Origin: Propionibacteriaceae bacterium UBA7704
GTDB taxonomy: Bacteria; Actinomycetota; Actinomycetes; Propionibacteriales; Propionibacteriaceae
Direction of reading: 5' to 3'
DNA length: 44,907 bases
Assembly (NCBI GenBank): GCA_002482525.1
Contig: DLGC01000022.1
Location: 1 to 44,907, forward strand
Below are positions 35,996 through 44,699 of this stretch, piece after piece. Made by a program: the position numbers and the translations under genes. Under the pieces are notes generated by a model that saw only the letters and a program-made list of their open reading frames with translations, did no database searches and had not been told where the DNA came from. The first letter of the stretch is position 1. Each line of letters opens with the position of its first letter.

Positions 35996-36418
35996 ATGAA
36001 CCGAACTCTGGCAATCATGCTTGGCGTCGTTGGCCTGCTCGTGGCCCTGATTGTGGTTCTCGTGGCGAGTCGGCCTTCTATTCCCGAACGGCAAGAACGA
36101 GGCCAGGCTGCGATCACTGCGGCGTGCGAAGCCATCAACAACGCCACCATCGATGAGTGCACCTATCACTTGCCGGGGTCACTGCTGAACGCAACCATTG
36201 CAGTAAGCCTGCACACCGAAAGCGACGCTGACGAAGTCACCAATCAGGTACTCACCGACGCCCTCAAAGCTGTCCTCGCCAGCGCAGAAGCCAGCAACTC
36301 AAATACGGCCACGATCTACGTCACGGTCACCGATTCTGCCGGCACCAAACACGGGCCAGAAGACTTGGGCTTCAGCTCCAACCTTCACCTTTCTGAAATC
36401 AAGAAGCGGTTCGGCTGA
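35996..36418 (+). CDS. Membrane-anchored partner protein 2 (paralogue)
   Basis: A tandem paralogue of the preceding gene, 140 residues, with the same N-terminal membrane segment, the conserved Cys pair and the KKRFG end, but with a different surface sequence in the outer domain. It is preceded by AGGAGG and separated by 146 bases, so it may be expressed independently. Tandem immunity genes with diverged external domains are known from competition loci, where they may cover variant toxins. It ends five bases from the convergent rsmA stop codon, marking the boundary of the inserted block. Confidence 0.75.
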   Translation: MNRTLAIMLGVVGLLVALIVVLVASRPSIPERQERGQAAITAACEAINNATIDECTYHLPGSLLNATIAVSLHTESDADEVTNQVLTDALKAVLASAEASNSNTATIYVTVTDSAGTKHGPEDLGFSSNLHLSEIKKRFG

Positions 36419-36423
36419 TCTGC

Positions 36424-37275
36424 TCAGAGTCGGGGCACCGTCTCGGCGATGCGCACGAAGTCGTTGATGTTCAGGACTTCGCCGCGAGCCTGGGGATCGA
36501 CCCCGGCCGCACCCAGGGCGCTCTCAGCCATCGCTGAGGAACCGAAGATCGACGCCAGGGCCGAACGCAACATCTTTCGACGCTGCGCGAAGGCGGCATC
36601 GATCACCGCGAAGACCTGCGCCCTGCTCGCACTAGTTTGCGGCGGTTCCCGGCGAGCGAGAGCGACGAGGCCGGAATCCACATTGGGCACCGGCCAGAAA
36701 ACGCTGGGCGGCACGCTTCCCACGCGGCGGGCCTGACAGAACCATGCCAGCTTCGCCGACGGCACTCCGTAGACCTTCGACCCAGGCTCGGCCACCAGCC
36801 GATCAGCAACCTCTGACTGCACCATCACCAAACCGCTGGTGATCGTGGGGAAGGTGATCAGCACGTGCAGCAATACCGGCACGCTCACGTTGTAGGGCAG
36901 ATTCGCCACCAGCGCCGTGGGTTGAGGATCGGCCAGTTCAACGACTTTCAGTGCGTCGGCCTCGACCACCCGCAGTCGGTCGGCGGACTCCGGGGCACGC
37001 TCGGCGACCGTCTCGGGAAGCTGGCGGGCCAGACTGGACTCGATCTCAATCGCAGTCACTGCGGCGGCGACGTCCAGCAGCCCCAAAGTCAACGAGCCCA
37101 GCCCCGGGCCGATCTCCAGCACAACATCGTCGGATCCGACACCGGCGGCGGTGACAATGCGCCGAACGGTGTTGGCATCGTGGACGAAGTTCTGGCCTCG
37201 CTGCTTGGTGGGGCGCAGCTCCAGTCGTTCGGCCAACTGACGAATGGTGCGCGGATCCAGCAGCGTGGCAGGCAT
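36424..37275 (-). CDS. rsmA: 16S rRNA dimethyladenosine transferase (KsgA/RsmA)
   Basis: The enzyme dimethylates A1518 and A1519 in helix 45 of 16S rRNA. The N-terminal region has LGQNF-like KQRGQNFVHDANTVRRIV, the SAM motif VVLEIGPGLGSLTLGL, motif II AIEIE and the catalytic NLPYNVSVP, then PPSVFWPVPNVDSG and the C-terminal helical domain. It is full length (283 residues). The ATG at 37275 is used because the tatD stop overlaps it by one base (TGATG) and the protein start fits the family. It lies at the end of the rsmI-tatD-rsmA run, with no rpfB gene between as seen in Mycobacterium. Confidence 0.96.
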   Translation of the reverse strand: MPATLLDPRTIRQLAERLELRPTKQRGQNFVHDANTVRRIVTAAGVGSDDVVLEIGPGLGSLTLGLLDVAAAVTAIEIESSLARQLPETVAERAPESADRLRVVEADALKVVELADPQPTALVANLPYNVSVPVLLHVLITFPTITSGLVMVQSEVADRLVAEPGSKVYGVPSAKLAWFCQARRVGSVPPSVFWPVPNVDSGLVALARREPPQTSASRAQVFAVIDAAFAQRRKMLRSALASIFGSSAMAESALGAAGVDPQARGEVLNINDFVRIAETVPRL

Positions 37276-38120
37276 CAGGCGGTGAGTCCCCAATCTCCGA
37301 ACATGGCGGTGGCGTTGGCGTCGAGTTGCTGACACAGCTCGGCGAGATCGGTGCCGCGACGATCAGCGATGAATCGAATGGTGTGGGGCAAAAGATAGCT
37401 GGAATTGGTGCGTCCGCGGTGCGGAACCGGGGTCAGATACGGCGCATCGGTCTCCACCAGCAGTCGATCGGTCGGGGTGACGTCCAGCGCTTCGCGCAGT
37501 TCCTCGTTGGCTTTGAACGTCACCTGGCCAGCGAAAGACAGGTAGAAACCGCGATCCAGGCAGGCCTTCGCAATGTCGGCGTCACCGGAGAAGCAATGCA
37601 TCTGCACTCGCTGCGGGGCACCCTCGGAATCGAGCACGTGCAGCAGATCATCGAAGGCGTCGCGGGCGTGGATGACCAGGGCTTTGTCGTACTGCTTGGC
37701 CCAGGCGATGTGGGCGGCGAATGCTTCACGCTGGCGGGCTTGGCCTTCAGGATCGGTGGTGCGGTAGTAGTCCAGCCCGGTTTCGCCGACCCCGCGCACC
37801 CGATCCGAGGACGCCACCAGGGCACCCAGACGCTCCAGTTCGGCCCCCAGCCGATCCCCGAGCCGGGCGGCGTCGTTGGGATGAATCGCCACCGCCGCGA
37901 TCACTTCGGGATAGCTGTCGGCCAAGGTGACCACGGCCTGCGAAGAGGCCACATCGGTGCCGACCTCGACTAGGCGGGTGACGTTCATCGCCAGGGCCGC
38001 GGCAATGGCGTCCAGCTCGGGCATGCCTTCGCTCTGGGCAGTACTGCCCAGGTGCGTGTGAGCGTCAGTGGTCGGGACTGGGAGCGGGTCGGGAAGAGGG
38101 GGAAGATCCGGGCGGATCAT
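37275..38120 (-). CDS. tatD: TatD-family metal-dependent hydrolase
   Basis: A TIM-barrel metal-dependent DNase/RNase-like hydrolase with the DAHTHLGS metal site at the N-terminus, AVAIHPND, VRGVGETGLDYYRTTDPEGQARQREAFAAHIAWA, MHCFSGDADIA, SFAGQVTFK and LLVETDAPYLTPVPHRGRTN. The catalytic histidines and the terminal Asp in ETDAP are intact. At 281 residues it is full length. The start ATG at 38120 overlaps the rsmI stop (ATGA), and its stop overlaps the rsmA start, so the three genes form a tightly coupled operon. Confidence 0.95.
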   Translation of the reverse strand: MIRPDLPPLPDPLPVPTTDAHTHLGSTAQSEGMPELDAIAAALAMNVTRLVEVGTDVASSQAVVTLADSYPEVIAAVAIHPNDAARLGDRLGAELERLGALVASSDRVRGVGETGLDYYRTTDPEGQARQREAFAAHIAWAKQYDKALVIHARDAFDDLLHVLDSEGAPQRVQMHCFSGDADIAKACLDRGFYLSFAGQVTFKANEELREALDVTPTDRLLVETDAPYLTPVPHRGRTNSSYLLPHTIRFIADRRGTDLAELCQQLDANATAMFGDWGLTA

Positions 38121-38998
38121 GGTGACTCCTTACGGGCCGCCAGGGCAGCGGAGTAGAGGGCTTTACGGGGAACTGCGCACTGCTCGGCCACAGTTGCCAC
38201 CGCGGCCGCGAAGCGCTCACCGGCAGCGAGACGCTCCAATACCAGGGCCACCGCCTCCGCGATCGGTATCGGAGACCCCTCTGCCCCAGCGATGACGATC
38301 GTAACCTCACCCCGCAGCCCGGCGGCAGCCCAGGTCGACAATTCGTCCAAAGTTCCGCGATGCGTCTCCTCATAGGTCTTCGTCAGTTCCCTGCTGATCG
38401 ATCCGCGCCGTCCGCCGCCGAATCCGGTCACCGCGTCGGCCAGGAAACTCGCCACCCGATGCGGCGCCTCGAAGAACACCATGGTGCGCTCCTCGCTGGC
38501 CAACTGCGCCAGTCGACGGCGTCGCTGCTCGGTCTTGCGAGGCAGAAAGCCCTCGAAGCAGAATCGATCGGTCGGCAGCCCGGACAGCGCCAATGCGACC
38601 AGGACTGCCGAGGGGCCGGGAATCACCCGAATCGGAATATCTGCCTCGATCGCGGCCAACACCACGCGGTAGCCAGGGTCGGACACCGTCGGCATTCCGG
38701 CATCGGTGACGACCACCACCGTGGCTCCGGAGTTCAGGTCCTCGATCAGCTCCGCCGCCCGAGCCGTCTCATTTCCGTCGAAATAGGACACCACTCTGGC
38801 TGTGAATTCCCAGCCCAGCCGATCGACCAGTGCCCGGAATCGCCGGGTGTCTTCGGCAGCCACAACATCAGCCTTCGACAAGGCCTGACGCAGCGCTGGG
38901 GTGGCATCGTCGGTGTTACCGATCGGGGTGCCGGCCAATATCAACAAACCGCTTTGGGTGGCGTGGTCCACGACAGCAGTATTCCCGATACCCAGCAC
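38117..38998 (-). CDS. rsmI: 16S rRNA 2'-O-ribose cytidine methyltransferase RsmI
   Basis: RsmI methylates the ribose of C1402 in the decoding centre of 16S rRNA. The tetrapyrrole methylase-type fold is evident: LLILAGTPIGNTDDATPA, AAEDTRR, VVVVTDAGMPTVSDPGYRVV, VIPGPSAVLVALALSGLPTDRFCFEGFLPRK and FFEAPHRV. At up to 293 residues it fits the family. The true start is uncertain: the first GTG is at 38998, another at 38971, and similarity begins only after about residue 17. It is divergent from pmt. Confidence 0.95.
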   Translation of the reverse strand: MLGIGNTAVVDHATQSGLLILAGTPIGNTDDATPALRQALSKADVVAAEDTRRFRALVDRLGWEFTARVVSYFDGNETARAAELIEDLNSGATVVVVTDAGMPTVSDPGYRVVLAAIEADIPIRVIPGPSAVLVALALSGLPTDRFCFEGFLPRKTEQRRRRLAQLASEERTMVFFEAPHRVASFLADAVTGFGGGRRGSISRELTKTYEETHRGTLDELSTWAAAGLRGEVTIVIAGAEGSPIPIAEAVALVLERLAAGERFAAAVATVAEQCAVPRKALYSAALAARKESP

Positions 38999-39026
38999 AG
39001 CTCTGAACAGCCACTACCATGGCCGG

Positions 39027-40901
39027 GTGACCGAACCGGACCAGCCACGCTCCCCCTCGGAAACGGAGCAACCCGGAACGGGACCCACCTGGGTCCGCAA
39101 GAGCCCGTCCACCCCGCCTACTCCGTCCCCCGACGCAGACGTGTCGCCGTCGGATGCCGCCGAGTCGGCGGACTCCGACGTGGACGACGAGTCGCTGACC
39201 TGGACCGCGCAGGCGCCGTTCACTCCCGTGCCGCCGATTTCGGCCGAGCAACTGGCTTCCGCCGCCTCTGCTGACGAGGCGAGCCCTCCCCGGCCGTCCC
39301 CCTTGGCGCGGCTTCGCGGCACGACCTATCCCCCGGAGCATCTGAGCACCATCGAGCGGCTCCGCGACGGCCAGCGGGCACTGTCGGATCGGCTGACCGG
39401 GTGGATTGTGACGGTGTCGATCACCGTGTTGGCTTTTGTGATTCGCTTCATCAATCTGGGCTACCCCAAGACTCTGGTGTTCGACGAGACCTATTACGCC
39501 AAGGACGCCTGGACGCTGTGGATCTACGGCTATGAGGGCACCTGGCCCGAACGCGAAATCGCCGATCCGCAGGTTGCCGCAGGCACGATCGACATCTTCA
39601 ACGACACCGCCGAGTTCGTCGCCCATCCCCCCTTGGGAAAGTGGCTGATCGGGCTGGGCGAGCAGATCTTCGGCATGAACTCCTTCGGTTGGCGGATCAT
39701 GCCGCTGATCTTCGGCACTTTGCTGGTGTTCATGACCATCCGGATGGCCCGGCGGCTGTCGCGGTCGACGCTGATCGGCGGCATCGCCGGTTTGTTGCTC
39801 ACCTTCGACGGGCTGGCGTTCGTGATGTCGCGGGTGGCCTTGTTGGACATCTTCCAAGCCTTCTTCCTGGTGGCCGGCGTGGCAGCCGTGGTCGCCGACC
39901 GTGACTGGTATCGCGGCAAGCTGGCCGACAGACTCGACCAGCGGCGAATCCCTGACTTCGCTGGACGGTTCGGGTCGATCATCTGGTTGCGCCCATGGCG
40001 GACGGTCGCCGGGGTGATGTTCGGGCTGGCGATCGCCACCAAGTGGAATTCGCTGTTCGTGCTGGCGGCGATGGGCATTCTCAGTGTGCTGTGGGATGTG
40101 GGCGCCCGACGGCTGGCCGGCGCCGACTTCCGAAGCTGGCTCGCGCTGCTGGTCGACGGCATCCCTGCTTTCATCCGACTGGTCGTGGTCTCCGCAGTGA
40201 TCTATGTGGCCTCCTGGTGGGGCTGGCTGACCACCTCCGGTGGCTACGCCCGTAACTGGGGTGAGAACAACCCCGACGATCCGCTGGTCAAGGCCTTGGG
40301 CACCATGTGGGCTTCATTGATCCACTACCACCAGGAGATCTACGGCTTCCACACCGGGGAGTTCATCCGGTCTCAAACCCACTCTTACAACGCCAATCCG
40401 GCCGGCTGGCTGCTGATGATCCGTCCCATCGGGATCGACGCCACCAACGACATCGCACCCGGTACCGACGGCTGCCCGTCCGGTGCCGAGACCTGCATGC
40501 GGGTCATCTCTGGCATGGGAACCCCGGTGCTGTGGTGGATGGCTTTCCTTGCTCTCATCGTGGCCTTCGTGTGGTGGATCGGCGGGCGCGATTGGCGTTT
40601 CGGGGTGCCGATCATCGCGGCGATGTCGACCTACATCTTCTGGTTCCCGAACACCGATCGGCCGGTGTTCTTCTTCTACGCCATCTGCATCATCCCGTTC
40701 ACCGTGACCCTGCTGGCGATGGTGATGGGCCTGATCCTCGGCCCCAAGGACGGGCCTCGGCGAAGACTCGGCGCCATCATCGTCGGCGTCGCCATCGCCC
40801 TGGTGCTGGCCAACTTCGCGTACATCTATCCGGTGCTGACCGACGGACTGTTGCTCAGGAGCGAGTACTACGCCCGCATGTGGCTGCAGAGCTGGATCTG
40901 A
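39027..40901 (+). CDS. pmt: Dolichyl/polyprenyl-phosphate-mannose-protein mannosyltransferase
   Basis: It transfers mannose from polyprenyl-phosphate-mannose to Ser/Thr of exported proteins. The GT39 family signature VFDETYYAKD (Asp153, Glu154) follows the first membrane segment, and about ten further segments and the family GWRIMPLIFGTLL and DRPVFFFY stretches follow. The first 110 residues are a Pro/Ser/Thr/Asp-rich cytoplasmic extension. The GTG at 39027 is chosen because the frame upstream overlaps the rsmI promoter region. The 624-residue length is typical. It lies divergent to rsmI exactly as in Mycobacterium (Rv1002c/Rv1003). Confidence 0.93.
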   Translation: MTEPDQPRSPSETEQPGTGPTWVRKSPSTPPTPSPDADVSPSDAAESADSDVDDESLTWTAQAPFTPVPPISAEQLASAASADEASPPRPSPLARLRGTTYPPEHLSTIERLRDGQRALSDRLTGWIVTVSITVLAFVIRFINLGYPKTLVFDETYYAKDAWTLWIYGYEGTWPEREIADPQVAAGTIDIFNDTAEFVAHPPLGKWLIGLGEQIFGMNSFGWRIMPLIFGTLLVFMTIRMARRLSRSTLIGGIAGLLLTFDGLAFVMSRVALLDIFQAFFLVAGVAAVVADRDWYRGKLADRLDQRRIPDFAGRFGSIIWLRPWRTVAGVMFGLAIATKWNSLFVLAAMGILSVLWDVGARRLAGADFRSWLALLVDGIPAFIRLVVVSAVIYVASWWGWLTTSGGYARNWGENNPDDPLVKALGTMWASLIHYHQEIYGFHTGEFIRSQTHSYNANPAGWLLMIRPIGIDATNDIAPGTDGCPSGAETCMRVISGMGTPVLWWMAFLALIVAFVWWIGGRDWRFGVPIIAAMSTYIFWFPNTDRPVFFFYAICIIPFTVTLLAMVMGLILGPKDGPRRRLGAIIVGVAIALVLANFAYIYPVLTDGLLLRSEYYARMWLQSWI

Positions 40902-41075
40902 GTCGGCCACTGCCTTCGCGGTCACACTGGCCGCTTGAGTGCTCGTGTTGGCTCAAAGATCACCGAACGGCTACCTGCCCGCACGCCCGCGGCCATCTCA
41001 CTGAGTACGACATCTGGTAGTAGCCCGGCTGACGGCAATAGAGTTCCCTCGGCTGCTGGACGAAGGGGAAATGCC

Positions 41076-42404
41076 ATGGCGCTATGGACGCTACGAAATC
41101 GCAACGAGATGACGACCGGATCGGTGATCGCACCCGACGAGCGCCTCGACTGGGGCACGATGACAGGTCTGGGGATCCAACATGTGGTGGCGATGTTCGG
41201 CGCCACTTTCCTGGTGCCGCTGATCACGGGGTTCCCGGTCACCACCACCTTGTTCTTCAGCGGTCTGGGCACGCTGATCTTCCTGCTCATCACCGGCAAT
41301 CGGCTCCCGAGCTACCTGGGATCGTCCTTCGCCTTCATTTCCCCGGTCCTTGCCTCGACCGCCGACGGCGATTTCAGCAAGGCACTGTTCGGCATCATGC
41401 TCACCGGCATGCTGCTGGCACTCGTGGGTGTGGTCGTGCATCTGGCCGGCTCGGGCTGGATCGATGCTTTGATGCCACCTGTCATGACCGGCACCATCGT
41501 CATGCTGATCGGCTTCAATCTCGCCGGAGCGGCTTGGGGTGGCGACGAGAGCTCCGGATTCCGTGCAGCTCCGCTGACCGGCTGGGTCACCATCTTCGCG
41601 ATCGTGTTGATCGCCGTCCTCTTCAAGGGCATGCTCGGCCGACTGTCGATTCTGCTGGGTGTGCTGGTGGGCTACGTCGCCGCGCTGCTGCAGGGTCAGG
41701 TCGACTTCACCGCGGTCGGCTCTGCCGCCTGGGTCGGACTGCCGGAGTTCCACCTACCCACCGTCGATTTCAATGTCGCTGCGCTCTTCCTGCCGGTGGT
41801 TCTGGTACTGATCGCCGAAAACGTCGGCCACGTGAAGTCGGTCGCACTGATGACCGGCAAGAACTACGACAAGACCATGGGTCGGGCGCTGGTGGCCGAC
41901 GGCGTTGCAACCACCATTGCCGGCTTCGGCGGCGGCTCAGGCACCACCACCTACGCCGAGAACATCGGGGTCATGGCTGCTACCAAGGTGTACTCCACAG
42001 CGCTGTATTGGATTGCCGGCTTTGTCGCGATCCTGCTGTCATTCATTCCGAAGTTCGGCGCGGCGATCTTCACGATTCCAGCCGGTGTCATCGGTGCGGC
42101 CGGTACGGTCCTGTACGGCATGATCGGCCTGCTGGGTGCCCGCATCTGGATCGAGAACAAGGTGGTCTTCACCAACCCGGTGAACCTCATCCCGGCCGCG
42201 GTCGGCCTGATCATGGGCATCGCCGACTTCACCTTCACCCTCGGTGACATGACCTTCGGCGGCGTGACGGTCGGCACGGTCACCGCCTTGGTGCTCTACC
42301 ACCTGATGAAGGCGATCGGAAAGGCTCGCGGCACCGACTTGGAGGAGCCGGCCATCACCACCGAGTTCGAGACCTACCAGCCCGGAGCCGAAGAGCTTCG
42401 CTGA
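41076..42404 (+). CDS. uraA: NCS2-family uracil permease
   Basis: A nucleobase-cation symporter of the NCS2 family, 442 residues, with about 14 membrane segments. It has the family motifs LGIQHVVAMFGATFLVPLI, SYLGSSFAFISPVLA, VVLVLIAENVGHVKSVA and FGGGSGTTTYAENIGVMAATKVYS. The last is the strongly conserved substrate region of UraA/PyrP type carriers. Uracil is the likely substrate, with xanthine or others possible. The ATG at 41076 has a GAAGGGGA site upstream; the frame is open further. The gap 40902-41075 holds no gene and no PyrR-type attenuator could be recognised. Confidence 0.92.
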   Translation: MALWTLRNRNEMTTGSVIAPDERLDWGTMTGLGIQHVVAMFGATFLVPLITGFPVTTTLFFSGLGTLIFLLITGNRLPSYLGSSFAFISPVLASTADGDFSKALFGIMLTGMLLALVGVVVHLAGSGWIDALMPPVMTGTIVMLIGFNLAGAAWGGDESSGFRAAPLTGWVTIFAIVLIAVLFKGMLGRLSILLGVLVGYVAALLQGQVDFTAVGSAAWVGLPEFHLPTVDFNVAALFLPVVLVLIAENVGHVKSVALMTGKNYDKTMGRALVADGVATTIAGFGGGSGTTTYAENIGVMAATKVYSTALYWIAGFVAILLSFIPKFGAAIFTIPAGVIGAAGTVLYGMIGLLGARIWIENKVVFTNPVNLIPAAVGLIMGIADFTFTLGDMTFGGVTVGTVTALVLYHLMKAIGKARGTDLEEPAITTEFETYQPGAEELR

Positions 42405-42420
42405 CCACGGTCACAGCCTG

Positions 42421-42452
42421 AGGGCCATCGCCACCTGGTGGCGGTGGCCCTT
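42421..42452. terminator. Bidirectional terminator between uraA and the PNPOx-like gene
   Basis: AGGGCCATCGCCAC pairs with GTGGCGGTGGCCCTT (42421-42452) in a long stem with one T.G pair and a three-base loop. It lies in the 46-base gap between two convergent genes and overlaps the stop codon of the minus-strand gene. Confidence 0.75.
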
Positions 42453-43083
42453 ACTGCATGAAATCCCGAACCGATTGCGGCAGCGGAATCTCCGCGCGCA
42501 ACTCAGGATTGGGCACCGGGTCACCGACACCTTGGAACAGCGGGATCACTCCAGCCCAGGCATCACTGTCGGGGTTCTCCGAATCCGGGCCGGGCAGGTC
42601 GACGTCGACCTTCATCGACCACTCGGTGATCGGCAGCGCCAGCACCATCGTGGCGAGCAACTCCTTCTTGGTGGACGCGCGCACTTCAGCGCTGCGTCCG
42701 GGGAGGTAACGGTCGGTGTAGAGCTCCAAGGCGGCAGCCTTGTCCGCTCCCTCGATCTGGGTGCAGGTGCCGAAGAGCACTCCACTGCGGTACTGCATGC
42801 CGGTACCGAAGGAGGTGCGGCCCACTGTCAGGCCGTCCACGGAGGTCACGGTGAAGCAGGCGTGCGCCCCTTCGGCCAAGGCGCGCATCCGGCGCGAACC
42901 GACCGAGCCATGGAAGAGGATGCGGTCGCCGTCACGGGCGAAGCTCACCGGCAATACCAGTGGCCCCTCGTCCAGGCTGATGCCGATGTAGCCGATGAGG
43001 ACTTCGTCGAGCAGATCGTTGAGGGCATCCCTGTCGGTGGCAGCGCGATTGCTGTGCCGTGAGGGCTTCAAGGTACGGGCCAT
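42451..43083 (-). CDS. Pyridoxamine 5'-phosphate oxidase family (FMN-binding) protein
   Basis: The 210-residue protein has the split-barrel flavin-binding fold seen in NimA-like and other PNPOx-related proteins: GYIGISLDEGPLVLPVSFARDGDRILFHGSVGSRRMRALA, ACFTVTSVDGLTVGRTSFGTGMQYRSGVLFGTC and a C-terminal ALPITEWSMKVDVDLPGP segment. The conserved PVSFARD and HGS positions contact flavin in relatives. Members include F420- or FMN-dependent reductases of unknown substrate. It is a single gene, divergent from azlC. Confidence 0.82.
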   Translation of the reverse strand: MARTLKPSRHSNRAATDRDALNDLLDEVLIGYIGISLDEGPLVLPVSFARDGDRILFHGSVGSRRMRALAEGAHACFTVTSVDGLTVGRTSFGTGMQYRSGVLFGTCTQIEGADKAAALELYTDRYLPGRSAEVRASTKKELLATMVLALPITEWSMKVDVDLPGPDSENPDSDAWAGVIPLFQGVGDPVPNPELRAEIPLPQSVRDFMQ

Positions 43084-43127
43084 GGCGACAATTTAGAGCA
43101 CCCTGGACCATGCGCTAACTTGAGCGA

Positions 43128-43823
43128 ATGTCCGAGACTGCGCTGCGCGATCGACTCACTCCTGCGGTACGCATGGGGTTGTCGATTTCGATTGCAGTGG
43201 GGGCCTACGGAGTCTCGTTCGGAGCACTGTCGGTCGCTGCCGGCCTCAATGTCTGGCAGACCATGGTGTTGAGCGCGTTGATGTTCACCGGCGGGTCGCA
43301 GTTCGCTTTCATCGCCGTCATCGGCGGGGCCGGTACCGGGGCTGCTGCGTGGGCGGCGGCGACGTTGTTGGGCATTCGCAACGGCATCTACGGCATGCAG
43401 CTGAAAGCGCTGATCCGTCCGCCGGCCTCGTTGATTCCGCTGATGGCGCAGCTCACGATTGACGAGTCGACCGCGACGGCGGTCGCGCAGAATGATCACG
43501 ACGAGCGGGTCCGCGGATTCTGGACCGCCGGGGTGGGCGTGTACCTGCTGTGGAACACCTTCACGTTGGTGGGGGCCCTGGCCGGGGATGCCATCGGTGA
43601 TCCCAAGGTGTGGGGCTTGGACGGGGCTGCGGTGGCGGCCTTCCTGGGCCTGCTGTGGCCACGGCTGACCAGCAAGGATCCGATCGCCATCGCGATCATC
43701 GCAGCGATCGCCACCGTGATGGCGATACCGCTGGTGCCACCGGGCATTCCGGTGTTGATCGCGGCCGCAGTGACTGCTGCGGTGTGGGGCTGGCGCCACT
43801 ACGGGCGGAGGTCGGCATCATGA
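43128..43823 (+). CDS. azlC: AzlC-family branched-chain amino acid exporter, large subunit
   Basis: AzlC proteins export branched-chain amino acids with the small AzlD partner. This one has 231 residues and about eight membrane segments, with the family motifs GAYGVSFGALSVAAGLNVWQTMVLSALMFTGGSQFAF, LLGIRNGIYGM and the C-terminal AIIAAIATVMAIPLVPPGIPVLIAA. It is coupled to azlD by an ATGA overlap at 43820. No regulator of the BkdR/Lrp type is adjacent. Confidence 0.9.
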   Translation: MSETALRDRLTPAVRMGLSISIAVGAYGVSFGALSVAAGLNVWQTMVLSALMFTGGSQFAFIAVIGGAGTGAAAWAAATLLGIRNGIYGMQLKALIRPPASLIPLMAQLTIDESTATAVAQNDHDERVRGFWTAGVGVYLLWNTFTLVGALAGDAIGDPKVWGLDGAAVAAFLGLLWPRLTSKDPIAIAIIAAIATVMAIPLVPPGIPVLIAAAVTAAVWGWRHYGRRSAS

Positions 43824-44131
43824 CCTTGGGAACCTGGGTGATCCTGGCTGCCCTCACCGCGTACATCATCAAGGCCTCGGGCTACCTGTTGCCGCAGGCC
43901 TGGCTGGACCGGCCGTCGGTGACCGAACTGGCCGGGACATTGACGGTGGGACTGCTGGCGTCCCTGACGACCCTCAACACCGTGGCGGATGGCCAGGCAT
44001 TGGTGGCCGATTCCCGCCTGCTGTCACTGCTCGCCGGGGGCATCGCCTTGAAGCTCAAAGCGCCCTACATCGTGGTGGTCGCCGTCGGTGCTCTCGCGGC
44101 TGCCTTAGGACGCCACTTCGGGCTGGCCTGA
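43820..44131 (+). CDS. azlD: AzlD-family transport subunit
   Basis: The small partner of AzlC, 103 residues with three or four membrane segments, starting MTLGTWVILAALTAYIIK and containing the family segment LAGTLTVGLLASLTTL and GGIALKLKAPYIVVVAVGALAAAL. The ATG overlaps the azlC stop, so synthesis is coupled at one to one. Its 3' end overlaps the convergent membrane protein gene by 27 bases. Confidence 0.9.
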   Translation: MTLGTWVILAALTAYIIKASGYLLPQAWLDRPSVTELAGTLTVGLLASLTTLNTVADGQALVADSRLLSLLAGGIALKLKAPYIVVVAVGALAAALGRHFGLA

Positions 44132-44653
44132 CGGGTTGGCACGGGTCCGGTTCGCGCGCAGCATGCGGGCGCTGCCAATGGCTAGGGCGGCGACCTCTAC
44201 CGCGATCACGATGATCGTCACCACCGAAAACAGCACCAGGCGCAAGCGAATGTCAGGGTTGGACCACTCCAGGCTCCCGGGGTAGGTCTGGAAACCCCAC
44301 AGATCGATCGCGCCCTGCAGCCGCGGCCAGCCCCAGACCAACAGCAGCGCGACCAGCAGCGCAATGGTGCCGGGTTCACGCGGACGTCGCAGCCACAGCC
44401 ATTGCAGCAACAACCCGGCCAGCACCGCGCAGCTGGCGAGGATCAGTACCCAGCCGACAACCTCCGTCAGCAACACCAGCGCATCCATTCCCACAGCGTC
44501 GAGGATCCATCCGCCCAACACAGAACCCAACAAGAGTTGCAGTACGTCCGCACTGGCAGCTGTGTAGCCACCAACACCGATGAGAACCCTCAATCGGGAC
44601 AGGGCTTGCGTGCTTCCGGGGTCCTCGGGTTCCACCTCTGCTGCATGCGACAC
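44105..44653 (-). CDS. Uncharacterised integral membrane protein
   Basis: About 182 residues with four hydrophobic segments (ADVLQLLLGSVLGGWILDAVGM, LTEVVGWVLILASCAVLAGLLLQWLWL, TIALLVALLLVWGWP, LVLFSVVTIIVIAVEVAALAIGSA) and a basic C-terminal tail ending GQPEVAS. I do not recognise the family. The GTG at 44653 is chosen because the frame further upstream runs into the repeat cluster; the start is uncertain. It overlaps azlD by 27 bases at the 3' end. Function cannot be inferred. Confidence 0.6.
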   Translation of the reverse strand: MSHAAEVEPEDPGSTQALSRLRVLIGVGGYTAASADVLQLLLGSVLGGWILDAVGMDALVLLTEVVGWVLILASCAVLAGLLLQWLWLRRPREPGTIALLVALLLVWGWPRLQGAIDLWGFQTYPGSLEWSNPDIRLRLVLFSVVTIIVIAVEVAALAIGSARMLRANRTRANPSGQPEVAS

Positions 44654-44699
44654 ACAGTGACTATGGCACTCGTAGCTAGACCCTGTCAGCACCGAGCGA

